Shown: positions 1 through 7,634, numbered from the stretch's first letter. The stretch is DNA of 64,000 bases from an uncultured Prevotella sp. (GCA_900545525.1 UQZX01000010.1:1-64000), one strand, 5' to 3'. A program made the numbers and translations. Notes: generated from the letters alone by a model not told the origin.

Positions 1-66
1 TGTATCCTTGGTGAAGCCTTGAAAGGGTACACTCTTCCATACAACATGCCAGGACACCGTTCGTGA
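1..66 (+). CDS. C-terminal end of an unidentified protein (partial)
   Basis: Frame 1 is open from the window edge and ends at a TGA at 64-66, giving 21 residues ending in LPYNMPGHRS. The composition looks protein-like, but the fragment is too short to assign a family. It may be the tail of a gene on the + strand that starts outside the window; it could also be a chance open frame. Confidence 0.3.
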   Translation, partial: CILGEALKGYTLPYNMPGHRS

Positions 67-104
67 TGTCTTAAATTTCTGGATTACAGACTGTTAACTG
101 TCAT

Positions 105-183
105 AACACATAGCTTTACATATTATAACACATAGCTTTACACATCGTAACACATAGCTTTATCATGCGCAAAACTATGAGTT
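105..183. repeat. Phased array of 13-bp boxes, 22-bp period (locus 1)
   Basis: Three identical boxes AACACATAGCTTT lie at 105-117, 127-139 and 149-161, exactly 22 bp apart, and a degenerate fourth (AAAACTATGAGTT) sits in register at 171-183. Read on the minus strand, each 22-bp unit begins AAAGCTATG. The same box form (AAAG-N5-CTTT, 9-bp spacer) recurs at 13247-13347, 40504-40626 and 54954-55076. Function unknown. Confidence 0.75.
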
Positions 184-275
184 ATTATCACAACAGCGAA
201 GAAATCTTCCGAACACTCGTGATTGCAAGTCCGACCGAACGTAAGAGGATGTTTATTAATAACTTACAGAGTTGA
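165..275 (+). CDS. Possible small ORF, 36 aa
   Basis: An ATG at 165 opens a 36-codon frame that ends with TGA at 273-275; its C-terminal half (EEIFRTLVIASPTERKRMF) looks like an amphipathic helix with basic residues. The start lies inside the last boxes of the 22-bp repeat array, and no clear promoter precedes it. It could be a real small protein, a remnant of a larger gene, or chance. No family is recognised. Confidence 0.25.
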   Translation: MRKTMSYYHNSEEIFRTLVIASPTERKRMFINNLQS

Positions 276-504
276 TACAATTCGTCGAACTCACGTTAAG
301 ATAAAGTAGAAAACGACGTCAGATATATGAATTTTATAATAAAAGGAGTTCTATTTCAGTGTTAATAATGTGTTTTTGACATATATATGCATAATACATA
401 ATGTAAGTAAAGAGTCTTCGTATGAATGATAAATGAAAGTTAAAACTTTGATTTGCATCAAAAATATAGTACTGTTCACGCAAACAGTGTGGCAAAATGA
501 TACG
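276..504. other. AT-rich intergenic stretch
   Basis: No gene is seen here. A short inverted repeat ACTGTT-cacgca-AACAGT at 471-488 lies just upstream of the promoter of the 635 gene and could be an operator, though 6-bp arms are common by chance. Confidence 0.4.
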
Positions 505-530
505 TTGAATGTGGAAAGTATATACCTTTG
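505..530 (+). promoter_or_regulatory. Probable promoter of the 635 gene
   Basis: TACCTTTG at 523-530 matches the Bacteroidetes -7 element TAnnTTTG. A TTG lies at 505-507, but the spacer of 15 bp is shorter than the usual 19-20, so the -33 assignment is weak. The transcript would have a leader of about 100 nt that includes a 10-codon ORF (591-623, MKELKPKGKK). Both this mini-ORF and the main gene are preceded by a copy of AAATTAAGGAT. Confidence 0.5.
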
Positions 531-634
531 CATCGTCGAAAGACAAAAGGTTAGTATTAAATTAAGGATAACGGGCGGAGGCTATTCGTGATGAAAGAAC
601 TGAAACCCAAAGGTAAAAAGTAAAATTAAGGATT

Positions 635-997
635 ATGAAAAGATTGTTTTTAACTGTTATGGCAGTGCTTAGCATGGCTGTGACATTTGCAGAGAACGAA
701 AATCTTAACAGTGTAGACAAGACAAACATCTACAACATGACTGTAAACTACTCTAAGTTGGCAGAAAGCTTAGGACTGACACAAGACCAGCTTGAGAGCG
801 TACAGGACATTCATGCAGAGTTTTGCGCAGACATGCTCAATGCCTACAGCGCAAATGCTGACGAACGTAAGGAAATGGTAGACAAGGCTATAAAGAAGGA
901 TATCCGCTATATGCACTATGTTCTTACGGGCGAGCAGTATCGCAAGTATCTCATGATACTGAATGCAACTGTTAACAATCGTGGTTTGAATAAGTAA
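635..997 (+). CDS. Small secreted Spy/CpxP-like protein
   Basis: This 120-residue protein has an N-terminal signal peptide (MKRLFLTVMAVLSMAVTFA, cleavage near residue 19). The mature part is helical and charged and contains two LTxxQ motifs (LTQDQ and LTGEQ), the signature that defines the Spy/CpxP family of periplasmic stress chaperones. The overall match is weak beyond those motifs, so a periplasmic chaperone or stress-sensor role is inference. It stands alone, with its own promoter and a strong terminator directly after it. The ATG at 635 is preceded by AAATTAAGGATT, a typical A-rich Bacteroidetes start region without a Shine-Dalgarno sequence. Confidence 0.75.
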   Translation: MKRLFLTVMAVLSMAVTFAENENLNSVDKTNIYNMTVNYSKLAESLGLTQDQLESVQDIHAEFCADMLNAYSANADERKEMVDKAIKKDIRYMHYVLTGEQYRKYLMILNATVNNRGLNK

Positions 998-1018
998 TTT
1001 AAGGTAAATAGATTAGTT

Positions 1019-1053
1019 GCCGTCCGCTGGCTTTCCGGTGGACGGCTTTTTTT
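1019..1053 (+). terminator. Rho-independent terminator
   Basis: GCCGTCC at 1019-1025 pairs with GGACGGC at 1040-1046, with further partial pairing inside the loop, and is followed by a run of T. It ends the transcript of the small secreted protein. Confidence 0.85.
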
Positions 1054-1186
1054 GTCTGTGGCAGATAGTTATTCCGCTGCTGTATATGTCTGTTTTATAC
1101 TTCCGGTTCTCACATCTTGTCTTTGTTGTTCTGTTCTTATTTCCACAAAAACATGAGGCATGGGCTAATAAAAACTATTAGTGTTT

Positions 1187-1218
1187 CTTGTACGTGCCGT
1201 TTTTTTGACTTACATTTG
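1187..1218 (+). promoter_or_regulatory. Promoter of the subtilase gene
   Basis: CTTG at 1187-1190 (-33) and TACATTTG at 1211-1218 (-7, TAnnTTTG) are separated by 20 bp, the consensus geometry. Transcription would start near 1225, giving a leader of about 58 nt. A short inverted repeat CTAATA/TATTAG (1165-1181) lies just upstream and could bind a regulator. Confidence 0.7.
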
Positions 1219-1282
1219 CAATGTTAAATACATTCCATGCAGTGCATGCAAGGCTTTTTACAATATAAAAAACATTTCCCTT

Positions 1283-3481
1283 ATGAAAAGAAACACCTTT
1301 CTTCTCTTCTTTTTGTTAATGGTACAATACATTTTGGCTGGCGGTGACTATGCTGCCAAGTTGTCCCCGCTTGTCCGCCGGGCACTCAACGATGTGGCTG
1401 TAAGTGCACGTCACCGTGCCCCGTTACAACGCGGACGTAGCCTTTGTGCCTTTGTTCGCGTGGAGGGAGATGCCGAGAGTGTGTTCGCGTCTAACGGATG
1501 TACGCCGCTTGCACGTTTCGGAGACATATATATAGCCGACATACCCATTGTAAACATCCATGCTCTTGCATGTGAACGTGCCGTACAAAGGATTGAAGCA
1601 GGAGGCAGGTGTACGGTGCTTATGGATACAACGGGCATTGTCGTTGGTACTCCTGCGGCATATCGCGGACAGTCATTGCCGCAGGCTTATACAGGCAGGG
1701 GAGTTGTTATGGGTGTTCAGGATATTGGTTTTGACCTTACACATCCCAACTTTTACGATACAGGGACCGGCACATACCGTATAAAGAGGTTTTGGGATCA
1801 GCTTTCAGCCGATGTCTCCGGCAGCGGACTTTATGTCGGTGCTGATTACAGAACGGAAGAAGAAATCCTGCGATATGCCCGTTCGCGTGATGGACTTGTG
1901 CAGACACACGGCACACATACGTTGGGTATAGCATCCGGCAGTGGATACGACAGTGGTTTCCGTGGCATAGCATACGACAGTGATATCTGTATTGTAAGCA
2001 ATGCCGTGACGCAGGATACAGTATTTATTGCAGATGAAGACCTTTACAAATACACGTCTGCCACGGATGCACTTGGGTTCAAATATATTTTCGACTATGC
2101 CGAAGAGGTTGGTAAACCCTGTGTCATTTCATTCAGTGAAGGCTCGCATCAGGATTTCTCAGGTGAGGATGTACTGTTCTATGAGACACTCGGACATCTT
2201 GTCGGACCTGGACGCATCATCGTTGCCTCTGCAGGAAACGAAGGTCATATAAAGACTTATTTCCGTAAACCGGCAGGACAGGAAGTAGCCGGAACATTCT
2301 TTGGATATAGTGACAGTCGTGTATATTTCAAGCTGAGGTCTGCTGATAACTTTGTTCTTCGTCTCACAGTTTATGGAAATGACGGCACTCCGCATGCCGT
2401 GACGCTTAACTCTGCTGATGTTATATCATCCCAAGACGGTAAATCAGAATACACTTTTACATTCGGCGGGGCAGATGTCAAGTTCACGATAGAGGGCTAT
2501 CCGTCGTGCTATGATGCAACGGTTATGGCATATGAAGTGTTGGCTGAGTCTACCATACCGTTCGGATTTGCTCTTCCTTTTTCAGCCGAACTTATCGGTA
2601 ATGATGCCGATGTAGAATTGTTTTATGGTTCCGGTCCGCTTACGACCAGTGCCATACGTCCCGATTTGTGTGCAGGAGAGAGCCGTTACAGCATATATTC
2701 TCCAGGCAGTGCTCCGTCTGTGATATGTGCCGGTGCTACATCATACCGTACAGGTGTTTTGAACAGCCGCGGTGAATGGATGTCCTCCGATTGGGGAAAG
2801 AACGGTGTGCGCGGAGGATATTCAAGTGTAGGACCGTCGTTTGACGGGCGTATGAAGCCGGAGGTTATGGCACCAGGAACCAATGTTGTTTCTTCTTTCA
2901 GTCATTTTTACACGGCAAATGAAACATCTGGCTACGATTCCTCTACGGAAATAGCCAAGTCTTTGTTCAACGGAACTGAATATACATGGAATGTAACGTC
3001 GGGCACCTCTATGTCTACACCTGTCGTCGGTGGTGTGATAGCATTGTGGCTTGAGGCAAATCCGCAACTTACTCCGGATGACATTCGCGGCATACTTGCC
3101 CGCACTTGCAGCCGCGAAAACTGTGGAGGATATGTTCCCGACAACTACTGCGGATATGGTGAGATAGACGCTTATAAAGGATTACTCGACATACTTGGCG
3201 TAAGTGGCATATCTGGTATATCCTCTTCTGTTCCGTCTGGTGTAAGCATAGGGCTGCATGAAGGAGGACTTCTGTCGTTTAACTTTGACACAGTTCTTTC
3301 GTCGGCGGTAGAAATTAAGATTTATTCCGTTTCTGGATTGATATGTAAAAGATATGTTCTGCCTTCGGGACAGGCTGATGCAACGGTTGATATAAGCAGC
3401 TTGCGTTCTGGAGTATATGTGGTACAAATGTCATCGGAACAGCCTTCTTTCTCTGGTTCGGTGCTTATACGTAAGAAATAA
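1283..3481 (+). CDS. Secreted subtilisin-like (S8) protease with type IX secretion sorting domain
   Basis: The start at 1283 is chosen because it begins a signal peptide (MKRNTFLLFFLLMVQYILAG) downstream of the promoter; an in-frame upstream ATG at 1181 would lie within the promoter. The product has 732 residues. The S8 catalytic triad is visible as D147 (in QDIGFD), H209 (in THGTHT) and S576 (in SGTSMSTP), and the oxyanion Asn is in SAGNEG. A long insert separates His and Ser. The last ~75 residues (IYSVSG, DISSLRSGVYVV, final LIRKK) match the type A C-terminal sorting domain of the type IX secretion system. It is thus predicted to cross the outer membrane and be anchored or released. No protease inhibitor or partner gene is adjacent. 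Substrate unknown. Confidence 0.93.
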   Translation: MKRNTFLLFFLLMVQYILAGGDYAAKLSPLVRRALNDVAVSARHRAPLQRGRSLCAFVRVEGDAESVFASNGCTPLARFGDIYIADIPIVNIHALACERAVQRIEAGGRCTVLMDTTGIVVGTPAAYRGQSLPQAYTGRGVVMGVQDIGFDLTHPNFYDTGTGTYRIKRFWDQLSADVSGSGLYVGADYRTEEEILRYARSRDGLVQTHGTHTLGIASGSGYDSGFRGIAYDSDICIVSNAVTQDTVFIADEDLYKYTSATDALGFKYIFDYAEEVGKPCVISFSEGSHQDFSGEDVLFYETLGHLVGPGRIIVASAGNEGHIKTYFRKPAGQEVAGTFFGYSDSRVYFKLRSADNFVLRLTVYGNDGTPHAVTLNSADVISSQDGKSEYTFTFGGADVKFTIEGYPSCYDATVMAYEVLAESTIPFGFALPFSAELIGNDADVELFYGSGPLTTSAIRPDLCAGESRYSIYSPGSAPSVICAGATSYRTGVLNSRGEWMSSDWGKNGVRGGYSSVGPSFDGRMKPEVMAPGTNVVSSFSHFYTANETSGYDSSTEIAKSLFNGTEYTWNVTSGTSMSTPVVGGVIALWLEANPQLTPDDIRGILARTCSRENCGGYVPDNYCGYGEIDAYKGLLDILGVSGISGISSSVPSGVSIGLHEGGLLSFNFDTVLSSAVEIKIYSVSGLICKRYVLPSGQADATVDISSLRSGVYVVQMSSEQPSFSGSVLIRKK

Positions 3482-3484
3482 GTT

Positions 3485-3506
3485 CGATACCGACATGTAG
3501 GTATCG
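3485..3506 (+). terminator. Hairpin after the subtilase gene
   Basis: CGATACC at 3485-3491 pairs perfectly with GGTATCG at 3500-3506, four bases past the stop codon. There is no immediate T-run (a short one follows at about 3517-3523), so it is a weak terminator or 3'-end stabiliser. Confidence 0.5.
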
Positions 3507-3527
3507 CCTGAAACATTATTTTTAGGT

Positions 3528-3559
3528 ATTGCATTTAAAGGCTGTTTGTTTTACCTTTG
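3528..3559 (+). promoter_or_regulatory. Promoter without a downstream gene (candidate sRNA promoter)
   Basis: TTG at 3529-3531 and TACCTTTG at 3552-3559 are 20 bp apart, a good Bacteroidetes promoter. No ORF of useful size follows before a hairpin at 3683-3706. Confidence 0.6.
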
Positions 3560-3565
3560 CAAAAG

Positions 3566-3710
3566 AAAAGCTTTGCATTAGAATGTTCAGGCAGGCTTGA
3601 TGGCATTCGGTTAGCATTGTCCTTTATATATAAAATGTAGCTGATTGTTTAATAAAATTCATAATGTTTTTGTATATCGTGCAGGACCGTCTGTGAAGAC
3701 GGTCTTCTGT
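3566..3710 (+). ncRNA. Candidate small RNA or 5' leader
   Basis: A consensus promoter (3528-3559) is followed by about 140 nt without a coding frame, closed by a hairpin GGACCGTC/GACGGTCT (3683-3706) and a pyrimidine-rich tail (TTCTGTGTT). A second, stronger promoter for the protease gene follows at 3824. The RNA is either a free-standing small RNA or an extended upstream transcript of the M48 gene. No family is recognised. Confidence 0.4.
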
Positions 3711-3823
3711 GTTATTAAGTAATAATATTGTTTAATGTGATAAGTTGTGTCAGGCGGCATCAGATTTCCGTCTGTTGAAAATATGAAACATCTTATAAAA
3801 CATTCGTAAAAAGGATGTTTTAT

Positions 3824-3854
3824 TTTGCCTGAAGACTATTTTACATTACCTTTG
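3824..3854 (+). promoter_or_regulatory. Consensus promoter of the M48 protease gene
   Basis: TTTG at 3824-3827 and TACCTTTG at 3847-3854 are separated by exactly 19 bp, a perfect match to the Bacteroidetes consensus. The leader to the ATG at 3972 is about 110 nt. Confidence 0.8.
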
Positions 3855-3971
3855 CACAAGGCAAGCTTCGCTTCATCAACTTCAATCAAGCTTGATTGCG
3901 TGTAACTTGCATAGCCTTCGTAAAATACAAAATGATGTTGAATATTGATTTTTTAATTATACACTAATAAA

Positions 3972-4832
3972 ATGAGAGCAATAAGATTTATAATCCTTTC
4001 AGCCGTAGTATCTGTTCTGGTTTCTTGCGGAACCACATCCACCGTTCCTTTGACCGGTCGCAAGCAGCGTCTGCTTGTTTCAGACGAGCAGGTTATGAGC
4101 CTTAGCAACAAGGAGTACACAACTTATATGCAGTCGGCTAAGCTTTCGTCGAATCCAGCCAATACGGCAATGGTCAAAAGAGTAGGGCAGAGACTTGCCG
4201 ATGCTGTTGTCTCGTATTTGAAAAGCAATGGTCTTGCGGCAGAGGTGAGCAATTATAAGTGGGAGTTTAATCTCGTTCAGGACAATGCTGCAAATGCCTT
4301 CTGTCTGCCCGGTGGTAAGATTGTTGTATATGAAGGACTGCTTCCTTATACGCAGACGGAAGCTGCTTTGGCGGTAGTTCTTGGACATGAGATTGCCCAT
4401 GCTGTGGCAAAGCATTCGGCAGAAAGACTCAGCAAAGATATGAAGGCACAATATGGCTCTCAAATACTTGGTGCTGTTCTTAGCGGTGCCGGTGTGTCTT
4501 CGGGTACTACAGAGCTGGCACAGGGTGTTTTTGGATTGGGCAGCAAGATGTCAGGACTGCACTATTCGCGCAGCAATGAGAGTGAGGCAGACTATATGGG
4601 ACTTATTTTTGCGGCAATGGCAGGATATAATCCGGATGTGGCTGTAGACTTCTGGCAGCGCATGTCTGCCGGTTCCCAAAGCAGCACACCGGCTTTTATG
4701 AGCAGTCACCCGTCGGATGCGAAGCGCATAGCAGACATAAAGAAATGGCTTCCTGAAGCCCGTAAGTATTATAATGGTAATGTGAAACCGTCGCAAGGCA
4801 CGATAAGAATATCCGGAAGGAAGCAGAAATAA
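3972..4832 (+). CDS. M48 family metalloprotease, lipoprotein
   Basis: The 286-residue product starts with a lipoprotein signal (lipobox LVSC, Cys19 followed by Gly). The zinc site is H139-E-I-A-H143 with the third ligand E205 in the ESEAD motif, as in periplasmic M48 proteases such as BepA/LoiP that clear misfolded outer membrane proteins. There are no TPR repeats C-terminal to the catalytic domain, so it resembles the short LoiP type. The protein should sit in the periplasm on a lipid anchor; Gly at +2 gives no firm inner/outer membrane prediction. It has its own promoter and is followed by a hairpin, so it appears monocistronic. A role in envelope quality control is inferred from the family. 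Confidence 0.93.
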   Translation: MRAIRFIILSAVVSVLVSCGTTSTVPLTGRKQRLLVSDEQVMSLSNKEYTTYMQSAKLSSNPANTAMVKRVGQRLADAVVSYLKSNGLAAEVSNYKWEFNLVQDNAANAFCLPGGKIVVYEGLLPYTQTEAALAVVLGHEIAHAVAKHSAERLSKDMKAQYGSQILGAVLSGAGVSSGTTELAQGVFGLGSKMSGLHYSRSNESEADYMGLIFAAMAGYNPDVAVDFWQRMSAGSQSSTPAFMSSHPSDAKRIADIKKWLPEARKYYNGNVKPSQGTIRISGRKQK

Positions 4833-4852
4833 ACGTGACAGCCATGATGTTG

Positions 4853-4880
4853 TGCCCGCCGGATGTAAGTTTGGCGGGCA
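4853..4880 (+). terminator. Hairpin after the M48 gene
   Basis: TGCCCGCC at 4853-4860 pairs perfectly with GGCGGGCA at 4873-4880. No T-run follows directly, so termination efficiency is uncertain. Confidence 0.6.
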
Positions 4881-4905
4881 GTGGCTGCGGTTATTTGACA
4901 TAATG

Positions 4906-4937
4906 TTTGGATATATCGTATAATTTTATTATCTTCG
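4906..4937 (+). promoter_or_regulatory. Promoter of the nfeD-stomatin operon
   Basis: TTTG at 4906-4909 and TATCTTCG at 4930-4937 (one mismatch to TAnnTTTG) are 20 bp apart, giving a short leader to the ATG at 4962. Confidence 0.6.
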
Positions 4938-4961
4938 CATTAACAATTAAATCATAATGTT

Positions 4962-5417
4962 ATGATAGACTATTTTGCAGCCAATCTTTGGCAAATGTGG
5001 GCGTTGGTGGCCATTGTTTGTCTTATACTCGAGCTTACCAACGGCGATTTCTTCATCATGTGTTTTTCAATTGGTGCTGTCTGTACAGCCATTGCTTCAG
5101 CCTTAGGACTTGGCTTTTACGGCGGTCTTGTGGTCTTTGCCGTATGTTCGGTACTGTGTATATTCTTTGTACGCCCCTTCGCGTTGAAGTATCTTCACCG
5201 CAATGATGACTCCAGAGTCAGCAATGCCGATGCATTGATAGGGCGTATAGGACGTGTAAGCGAGGCTTTGGAAGAAGGCGGATATGGACGTGTTGCCATC
5301 GATGGAGATGACTGGAAGGCTGTTTCTTCCAATGGTTCTGCAATACCGCTGAATGCCAAAGTAAGGGTTATAGGCCGTGAGAGTATAATAATAACAGTTG
5401 AAACTGTTGACAGATAA
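4962..5417 (+). CDS. nfeD: NfeD family membrane protein (short form)
   Basis: This 151-residue protein has hydrophobic segments over about residues 10-75 (two to three membrane spans) followed by a soluble C-terminal domain (about 85-151) that fits the NfeD OB-fold, with the typical IGRIGRV and later VRVIGRESIIITVE strands. It is the short NfeD1b class, lacking the ClpP-like protease domain of long NfeD proteins. The next gene, 23 bp downstream, encodes an SPFH protein; NfeD proteins are known partners of stomatin-like SPFH proteins in membrane microdomains. Same transcript as that gene. Confidence 0.9.
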   Translation: MIDYFAANLWQMWALVAIVCLILELTNGDFFIMCFSIGAVCTAIASALGLGFYGGLVVFAVCSVLCIFFVRPFALKYLHRNDDSRVSNADALIGRIGRVSEALEEGGYGRVAIDGDDWKAVSSNGSAIPLNAKVRVIGRESIIITVETVDR

Positions 5418-5440
5418 TTAATTTTTTAATAACAAACATC

Positions 5441-6394
5441 ATGAGTATTCTATCTTATTTCTTAATTGCAATAGTTGTTTGCGCGCTGATATTGGTGAAA
5501 AAGAGCCTGGTAATCATACCGCAGTCTGAAACGAAAATAATAGAAAGACTTGGTAAATATTATGCCACATTGCAGCCAGGCATAAACGTGATTATTCCGT
5601 TTATCGACCGTGCCAAGGTTATGGTGACCCTTCATCGCGGACGTTATGTCTATTCAGACAATATTGATTTGCGCGAGCAGGTTTATGATTTTGACAAGCA
5701 GAATGTTATTACCAAGGACAATGTGCAGACACAAATCAATGCCCTGCTTTATTTTCAGATTGTCGATCCGTTCAAGGCTGTATACGAAATCAACAACCTT
5801 CCAAATGCCATAGAGAAGCTTACGCAGACGACATTGCGTAATATAATAGGTGAACTTGAGCTTGACCAGACGCTTACATCGCGTGACACGATAAATACAA
5901 AGCTGCGTGCCGTGCTTGATGATGCCACAAACAAGTGGGGTATAAAGGTTAACCGCGTGGAGCTTCAGGACATTACACCGCCCGAGAGCGTGCTTCAGGC
6001 AATGGAGAAACAGATGCAGGCAGAGCGTAACAAGCGTGCGGCAATCCTCACCTCTGAGGGTAACAAGCAGTCTCAGATACTTCAGTCAGAAGGAGAAAAG
6101 GAAGCTATGATTAACAGGGCAGAGGCTGCCAAACAGCAGGAGATACTCCGTGCCGAGGGAGAGGCACAGGCTCGTATACGCAAGGCTGAGGCTGAGGCTA
6201 TAGCAATAGAGAAGATTACAGAGGCTGTGGGCAAGAGCACCAACCCTGCAAACTATCTTCTTGCGCAGAAATATATACAGGCTTTGGAGGAGATTGCACA
6301 GGGTGACAAGACAAAGACGGTATATCTGCCATACGAGGCAAGTAACCTTATGGGCAGCATAGGCGGTATAAAGGATTTGTTTAAGTCAGAGTAG
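5441..6394 (+). CDS. SPFH/stomatin-like protein (paraslipin)
   Basis: The 317-residue product has one N-terminal membrane segment (residues ~4-18), the SPFH/band 7 domain (from PQSETKIIERLGKY to about residue 200) and a long Ala/Glu-rich coiled coil (about 200-265) rich in AEGEAQ and KAEAEA repeats. This is the arrangement of stomatin/paraslipin proteins such as QmcA, which form oligomeric rings that organise membrane domains. It forms an operon with the preceding nfeD gene, the conserved pairing for this family. A Rho-independent terminator follows. Its exact partner proteins cannot be told from the sequence. Confidence 0.93.
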   Translation: MSILSYFLIAIVVCALILVKKSLVIIPQSETKIIERLGKYYATLQPGINVIIPFIDRAKVMVTLHRGRYVYSDNIDLREQVYDFDKQNVITKDNVQTQINALLYFQIVDPFKAVYEINNLPNAIEKLTQTTLRNIIGELELDQTLTSRDTINTKLRAVLDDATNKWGIKVNRVELQDITPPESVLQAMEKQMQAERNKRAAILTSEGNKQSQILQSEGEKEAMINRAEAAKQQEILRAEGEAQARIRKAEAEAIAIEKITEAVGKSTNPANYLLAQKYIQALEEIAQGDKTKTVYLPYEASNLMGSIGGIKDLFKSE

Positions 6395-6414
6395 TGTTAA
6401 AATAAATTTGTGAC

Positions 6415-6440
6415 GGGCGGCTCTGTATGTCGCCCTTTTT
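6415..6440 (+). terminator. Rho-independent terminator
   Basis: GGGCG at 6415-6419 pairs with CGCCC at 6431-6435 and is followed by five T. It ends the nfeD-stomatin transcript 18 bp before the next gene. Confidence 0.6.
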
Positions 6441-6457
6441 GATTTACATATTGTGAT

Positions 6458-7549
6458 ATGCTGAATATATGTATTGTTGTTGGTGCCCGTCCAAACTTCA
6501 TGAAGGTGGCACCGATAATATGGGCTGTCAACAAGGCGAAGTCGTGTGGCAGGGACATTGGATATAAACTCGTTTATGCAGGAACGGAGAATGACCCGAC
6601 ATTGGAGCCTTCTTTGTTCGGCGACCTTATGATTCCGTCTCCGGATGTGTTTCTCGGAATAGACAGTATAAGCCTTAATGAGATAACCGGAAGGGTGATG
6701 CAGGAGTTTGAGAAGTATCTTGAGGCAAACCCTACGGATGTGGTTATAGTCGTCGACGACCTCGCTTCGACCATGGCGGCTGCCATTGTTACGAAGAAGC
6801 AGGGTGTCACTCTTGCACATCTTGTTGCCGGAACCCGCTCTTTTGACATAAAGATGCCAAAGGAGATAAACCGTCTTGTCATTGACGGACTGTCCGACTT
6901 GCTCTTTACGGCAGGCATGGGCAGCAACAGCAATGTGAGCCGTGAGGGTGCTGAGATATCGCATGTGTATATGGTGGGCAACATCCTTATGGATACATTG
7001 CGCTTCAACCGCTCGCGGCTGGTGAGACCTTCGTTGTTTGACGACATGAACCTGACAGCTGGAAACTATATTGTCTTTACCCTCAACCGCAAGGCTTTGC
7101 TTGCCGACAGGGATAATATACGTGCCCTGATAAAGGCTGTCAACACGTCGGCAGGTGATGTTCCGGTCATCGCCCCGCTGCGTAATATGGCGCGTGAGGT
7201 TGTCGAAAGCATGGCAGGCGAGTTGAAAAACATACACGTAGTGCCGCCTCTTTCGTATCTTGAGTTTGGATATGTCACGGCAAATGCAAAGGGTGTGATA
7301 ACAGACTCTGGCAATGTTGCCGAGGAAGCAACGTTCAACGGTGTGCCGTGTATAACGCTTAACAGTTACACTGAGCACATAGAGACGGTTAAGACGGGGT
7401 CAAATGTGCTTGTAGGTGAGGATGCAGGGCGTCTCGGAGAGGCTGTTTCGGACATGGTTTCGGGCAAGTGGAAAAAGTGTGCGCTGCCCGAACGGTGGGA
7501 CGGACGCACCGCCGAGCGCATTGTACAGATACTGACGGACAGCATATAG
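6458..7549 (+). CDS. Divergent UDP-GlcNAc 2-epimerase (WecB) homologue, active-site residues replaced
   Basis: The 363-residue protein follows the WecB/MnaA fold throughout: VVGARPNFMKVAP at the start (canonical FGTRPExIKMAP), then VVDDLAST (canonical HGDTxST), LAHLVAGTRSFD (HVEAGLRTGD), MPKEINR (PEExNR), VFTLNRKAL (TxHRxEN) and TDSGNVAEEA (TDSGGxQEEA). The catalytic Asp of the GDT motif is kept, but the Glu of HVEAGLR is Val and the His of the HRxEN motif is Asn. Normal non-hydrolysing epimerisation of UDP-GlcNAc to UDP-ManNAc therefore looks doubtful; it may bind a different nucleotide sugar or act non-catalytically. No other nucleotide-sugar gene is nearby. It is convergent with korC across a shared terminator. 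Confidence 0.8.
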   Translation: MLNICIVVGARPNFMKVAPIIWAVNKAKSCGRDIGYKLVYAGTENDPTLEPSLFGDLMIPSPDVFLGIDSISLNEITGRVMQEFEKYLEANPTDVVIVVDDLASTMAAAIVTKKQGVTLAHLVAGTRSFDIKMPKEINRLVIDGLSDLLFTAGMGSNSNVSREGAEISHVYMVGNILMDTLRFNRSRLVRPSLFDDMNLTAGNYIVFTLNRKALLADRDNIRALIKAVNTSAGDVPVIAPLRNMAREVVESMAGELKNIHVVPPLSYLEFGYVTANAKGVITDSGNVAEEATFNGVPCITLNSYTEHIETVKTGSNVLVGEDAGRLGEAVSDMVSGKWKKCALPERWDGRTAERIVQILTDSI

Positions 7550-7574
7550 GCTGTCCTGCCTGTATACAAACACA

Positions 7575-7614
7575 AGAGACCGCGGAATGTTTTAAGCGAC
7601 ATTCCGCGGTCTCT
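7575..7614. terminator. Bidirectional terminator between convergent genes
   Basis: A perfect 16-bp inverted repeat (AGAGACCGCGGAATGT at 7575-7590 and its complement at 7599-7614, loop 8 nt) separates the epimerase homologue (+) from korC (-). A T-rich tail follows on the + strand. Confidence 0.85.
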
Positions 7615-7634
7615 TCTATTTATTATATGGTTCT

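Noticed and set aside
1181..1282. Upstream extension of the subtilase
   Set aside because: It lies across the promoter, and the ATG at 1283 begins a proper signal peptide.
3562..3574. AAAGAAAAGCTTT as a member of the box family
   Set aside because: It fits the 13-bp pattern, but no neighbour lies 22 bp away on either side, so it is treated as chance in AT-rich DNA.
6386..7378. 330-codon ORF on the - strand
   Set aside because: It is antisense to the epimerase homologue, whose motifs are clear in the + frame.
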